Origin: Nonomuraea polychroma | GTDB taxonomy: Bacteria > Actinomycetota > Actinomycetes > Streptosporangiales > Streptosporangiaceae | Direction of reading: 5' to 3' | Length of the DNA stretch: 64,000 nt | Assembly: GCF_004011505.1 (NCBI RefSeq) | Contig: NZ_SAUN01000001.1 | Location: 2,480,001 to 2,544,000, forward strand | Shown: positions 63,488 to 64,000 of the stretch, piece after piece | Layout: each line of letters starts with the position of its first letter | How positions within the stretch are numbered: position 1 is the first letter of the stretch | Notes under the pieces: model-generated | What the model was told of the DNA's origin: nothing | The model's input: the letters and a program-made list of their open reading frames with translations, nothing else | Databases searched by the model: none | Program-made: the position numbers and the translations under genes

Positions 63488-64000
63488 TGTCAAGGCACAG
63501 ATTCTTCTTAGGAGCGATCGCGGTCGCGGCACTTCTCGTTCTGGTCACGGGTCGTGCGGCGATGAGCAACGACGTCGGCAGAGCCACGGCATCCGCGGGT
63601 GCCGGCACCCTTGCGACGACCGCCGGATGCGGCAAGACCCCGACGCTGAGGAGCGGCACGCAGTCGATCCAGACCAGCGGCAAGAACCGCTCCTTCATCC
63701 TGCGGCTTCCCGACAACTACCAGAACAACACCCCCTACCGGTTGATCTTCGGCTTCCACTGGCGGGGCGGCACCGCCGCCGACGTCGACTCGGGCGGAAG
63801 CAGCGGGTACCCCTGGTCCTTCTACGGACTCAGGCAGCTGTCCAACAACGGCGCGATCTTCGTCGCGCCCCAAGGCTTCAACAACGGCTGGGCGAATACC
63901 AACGGTGAGGACGTCACCTTCGTCGACGACATGATCCGGCTCATCGAGTCGGATCTCTGTGTCGACACCTCGCAGCGCTTCGCCACCGGTTTCAGCTACG
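63487..64000 (+). CDS. Secreted CE1/PHB-depolymerase-like esterase, N-terminal 171 residues (runs off window)
   Basis: Paralogue of the esterase at 1497-2825. MSRHRFFLGAIAVAALLVLV is the signal peptide; the mature part begins near TTAGCGKTPTLRSG. Over the 124 mature residues comparable to the left-end gene, 19 differ (about 85% identity). The nucleophile elbow GFSYG is cut by the window end. Start ATG 63487 overlaps the stop of a short leader ORF; GTG 63484 is an alternative. Whether a RICIN domain follows cannot be seen. Confidence 0.88.
   Translation, partial: MSRHRFFLGAIAVAALLVLVTGRAAMSNDVGRATASAGAGTLATTAGCGKTPTLRSGTQSIQTSGKNRSFILRLPDNYQNNTPYRLIFGFHWRGGTAADVDSGGSSGYPWSFYGLRQLSNNGAIFVAPQGFNNGWANTNGEDVTFVDDMIRLIESDLCVDTSQRFATGFSY

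Overview
This is high-GC actinomycete DNA. The abundance of secreted ricin-lectin (RICIN, CBM13-type) enzymes, GTG/TTG starts, ATGA/GTGA gene overlaps, Tat signals and OmpR-type two-component pairs fits a soil actinomycete. A Streptosporangiaceae-like host (Nonomuraea, Microbispora or a relative) is an inference from gene content only. I see no tRNA, rRNA, CRISPR array or transposase.

Region by region. (1) 1-11.9 kb: secreted plant-glycan enzymes. These are a partial GH95 fucosidase, a CE1/PHB-depolymerase-like esterase, a GntR/FCD regulator, a GH141-like beta-helix enzyme, a glucose/sorbosone-dehydrogenase (GSDH) protein and a ThuA-DUF1080 protein. All except the visible part of GH95 and the regulator end in an almost identical C-terminal RICIN cassette. 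(2) 12.0-13.0 kb: an aminoglycoside-phosphotransferase-like kinase. (3) 13.1-19.7 kb: a tight seven-gene minus-strand operon for inositol-3-phosphate synthase, UbiA prenyltransferase, a TIM-barrel isomerase, EboA, EboB (TatD-like), EboE and an EboF-like phosphodiesterase. It is an actinobacterial ebo-type cluster in which inositol-phosphate synthase stands where other ebo clusters carry the EboD cyclase. (4) 19.8-27.7 kb: a ROK regulator divergent from a Gfo/Idh/MocA oxidoreductase, an RbsA-type ATPase with a frameshift, two RbsC-type permeases, a lipoprotein binding protein and a 3-epimerase-like isomerase. (5) 27.9-37.1 kb: two giant secreted ThuA-GSDH-PKD-CBM6-RICIN proteins. The second lies behind fossil pieces of another RbsA and another isomerase gene. 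(6) 37.3-49.7 kb: an envelope-glycan block with a DUF998 protein, an EamA-type permease, a GT4, two response-regulator/kinase pairs, a GT-C enzyme, a GT2-GtrA fusion, a GT39 and a DedA protein. (7) 49.7-64 kb: a LacI regulator and a hemicellulose locus with GH62, GH43, GH127, GH10, a CE1 esterase, GH43-CBM6 and a second copy of the esterase found at the left end.

How the parts may work together. Regions 1 and 7 encode enzymes for arabinoxylan, arabinan and fucosylated side chains, probably under LacI- and GntR-type control. Near-identical palindromes (TGTTAGCGCTAACA type) lie before the left esterase, before GH127-GH43-GH62 and before the CE1 esterase. Regions 1, 4 and 5 contain the parts expected of oxidative 3-keto-sugar metabolism: GSDH, DUF1080, ThuA, Gfo/Idh/MocA, isomerase and ABC uptake. 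The ebo-type operon and the ROK/oxidoreductase/ABC operon share an 18-bp element (15 of 18 identical) placed identically on the -35 box, so the uptake operon and the unknown cyclitol-prenyl pathway are probably co-regulated. I regard the ebo/inositol-phosphate-synthase operon and this shared promoter as the best candidates for an undescribed system.
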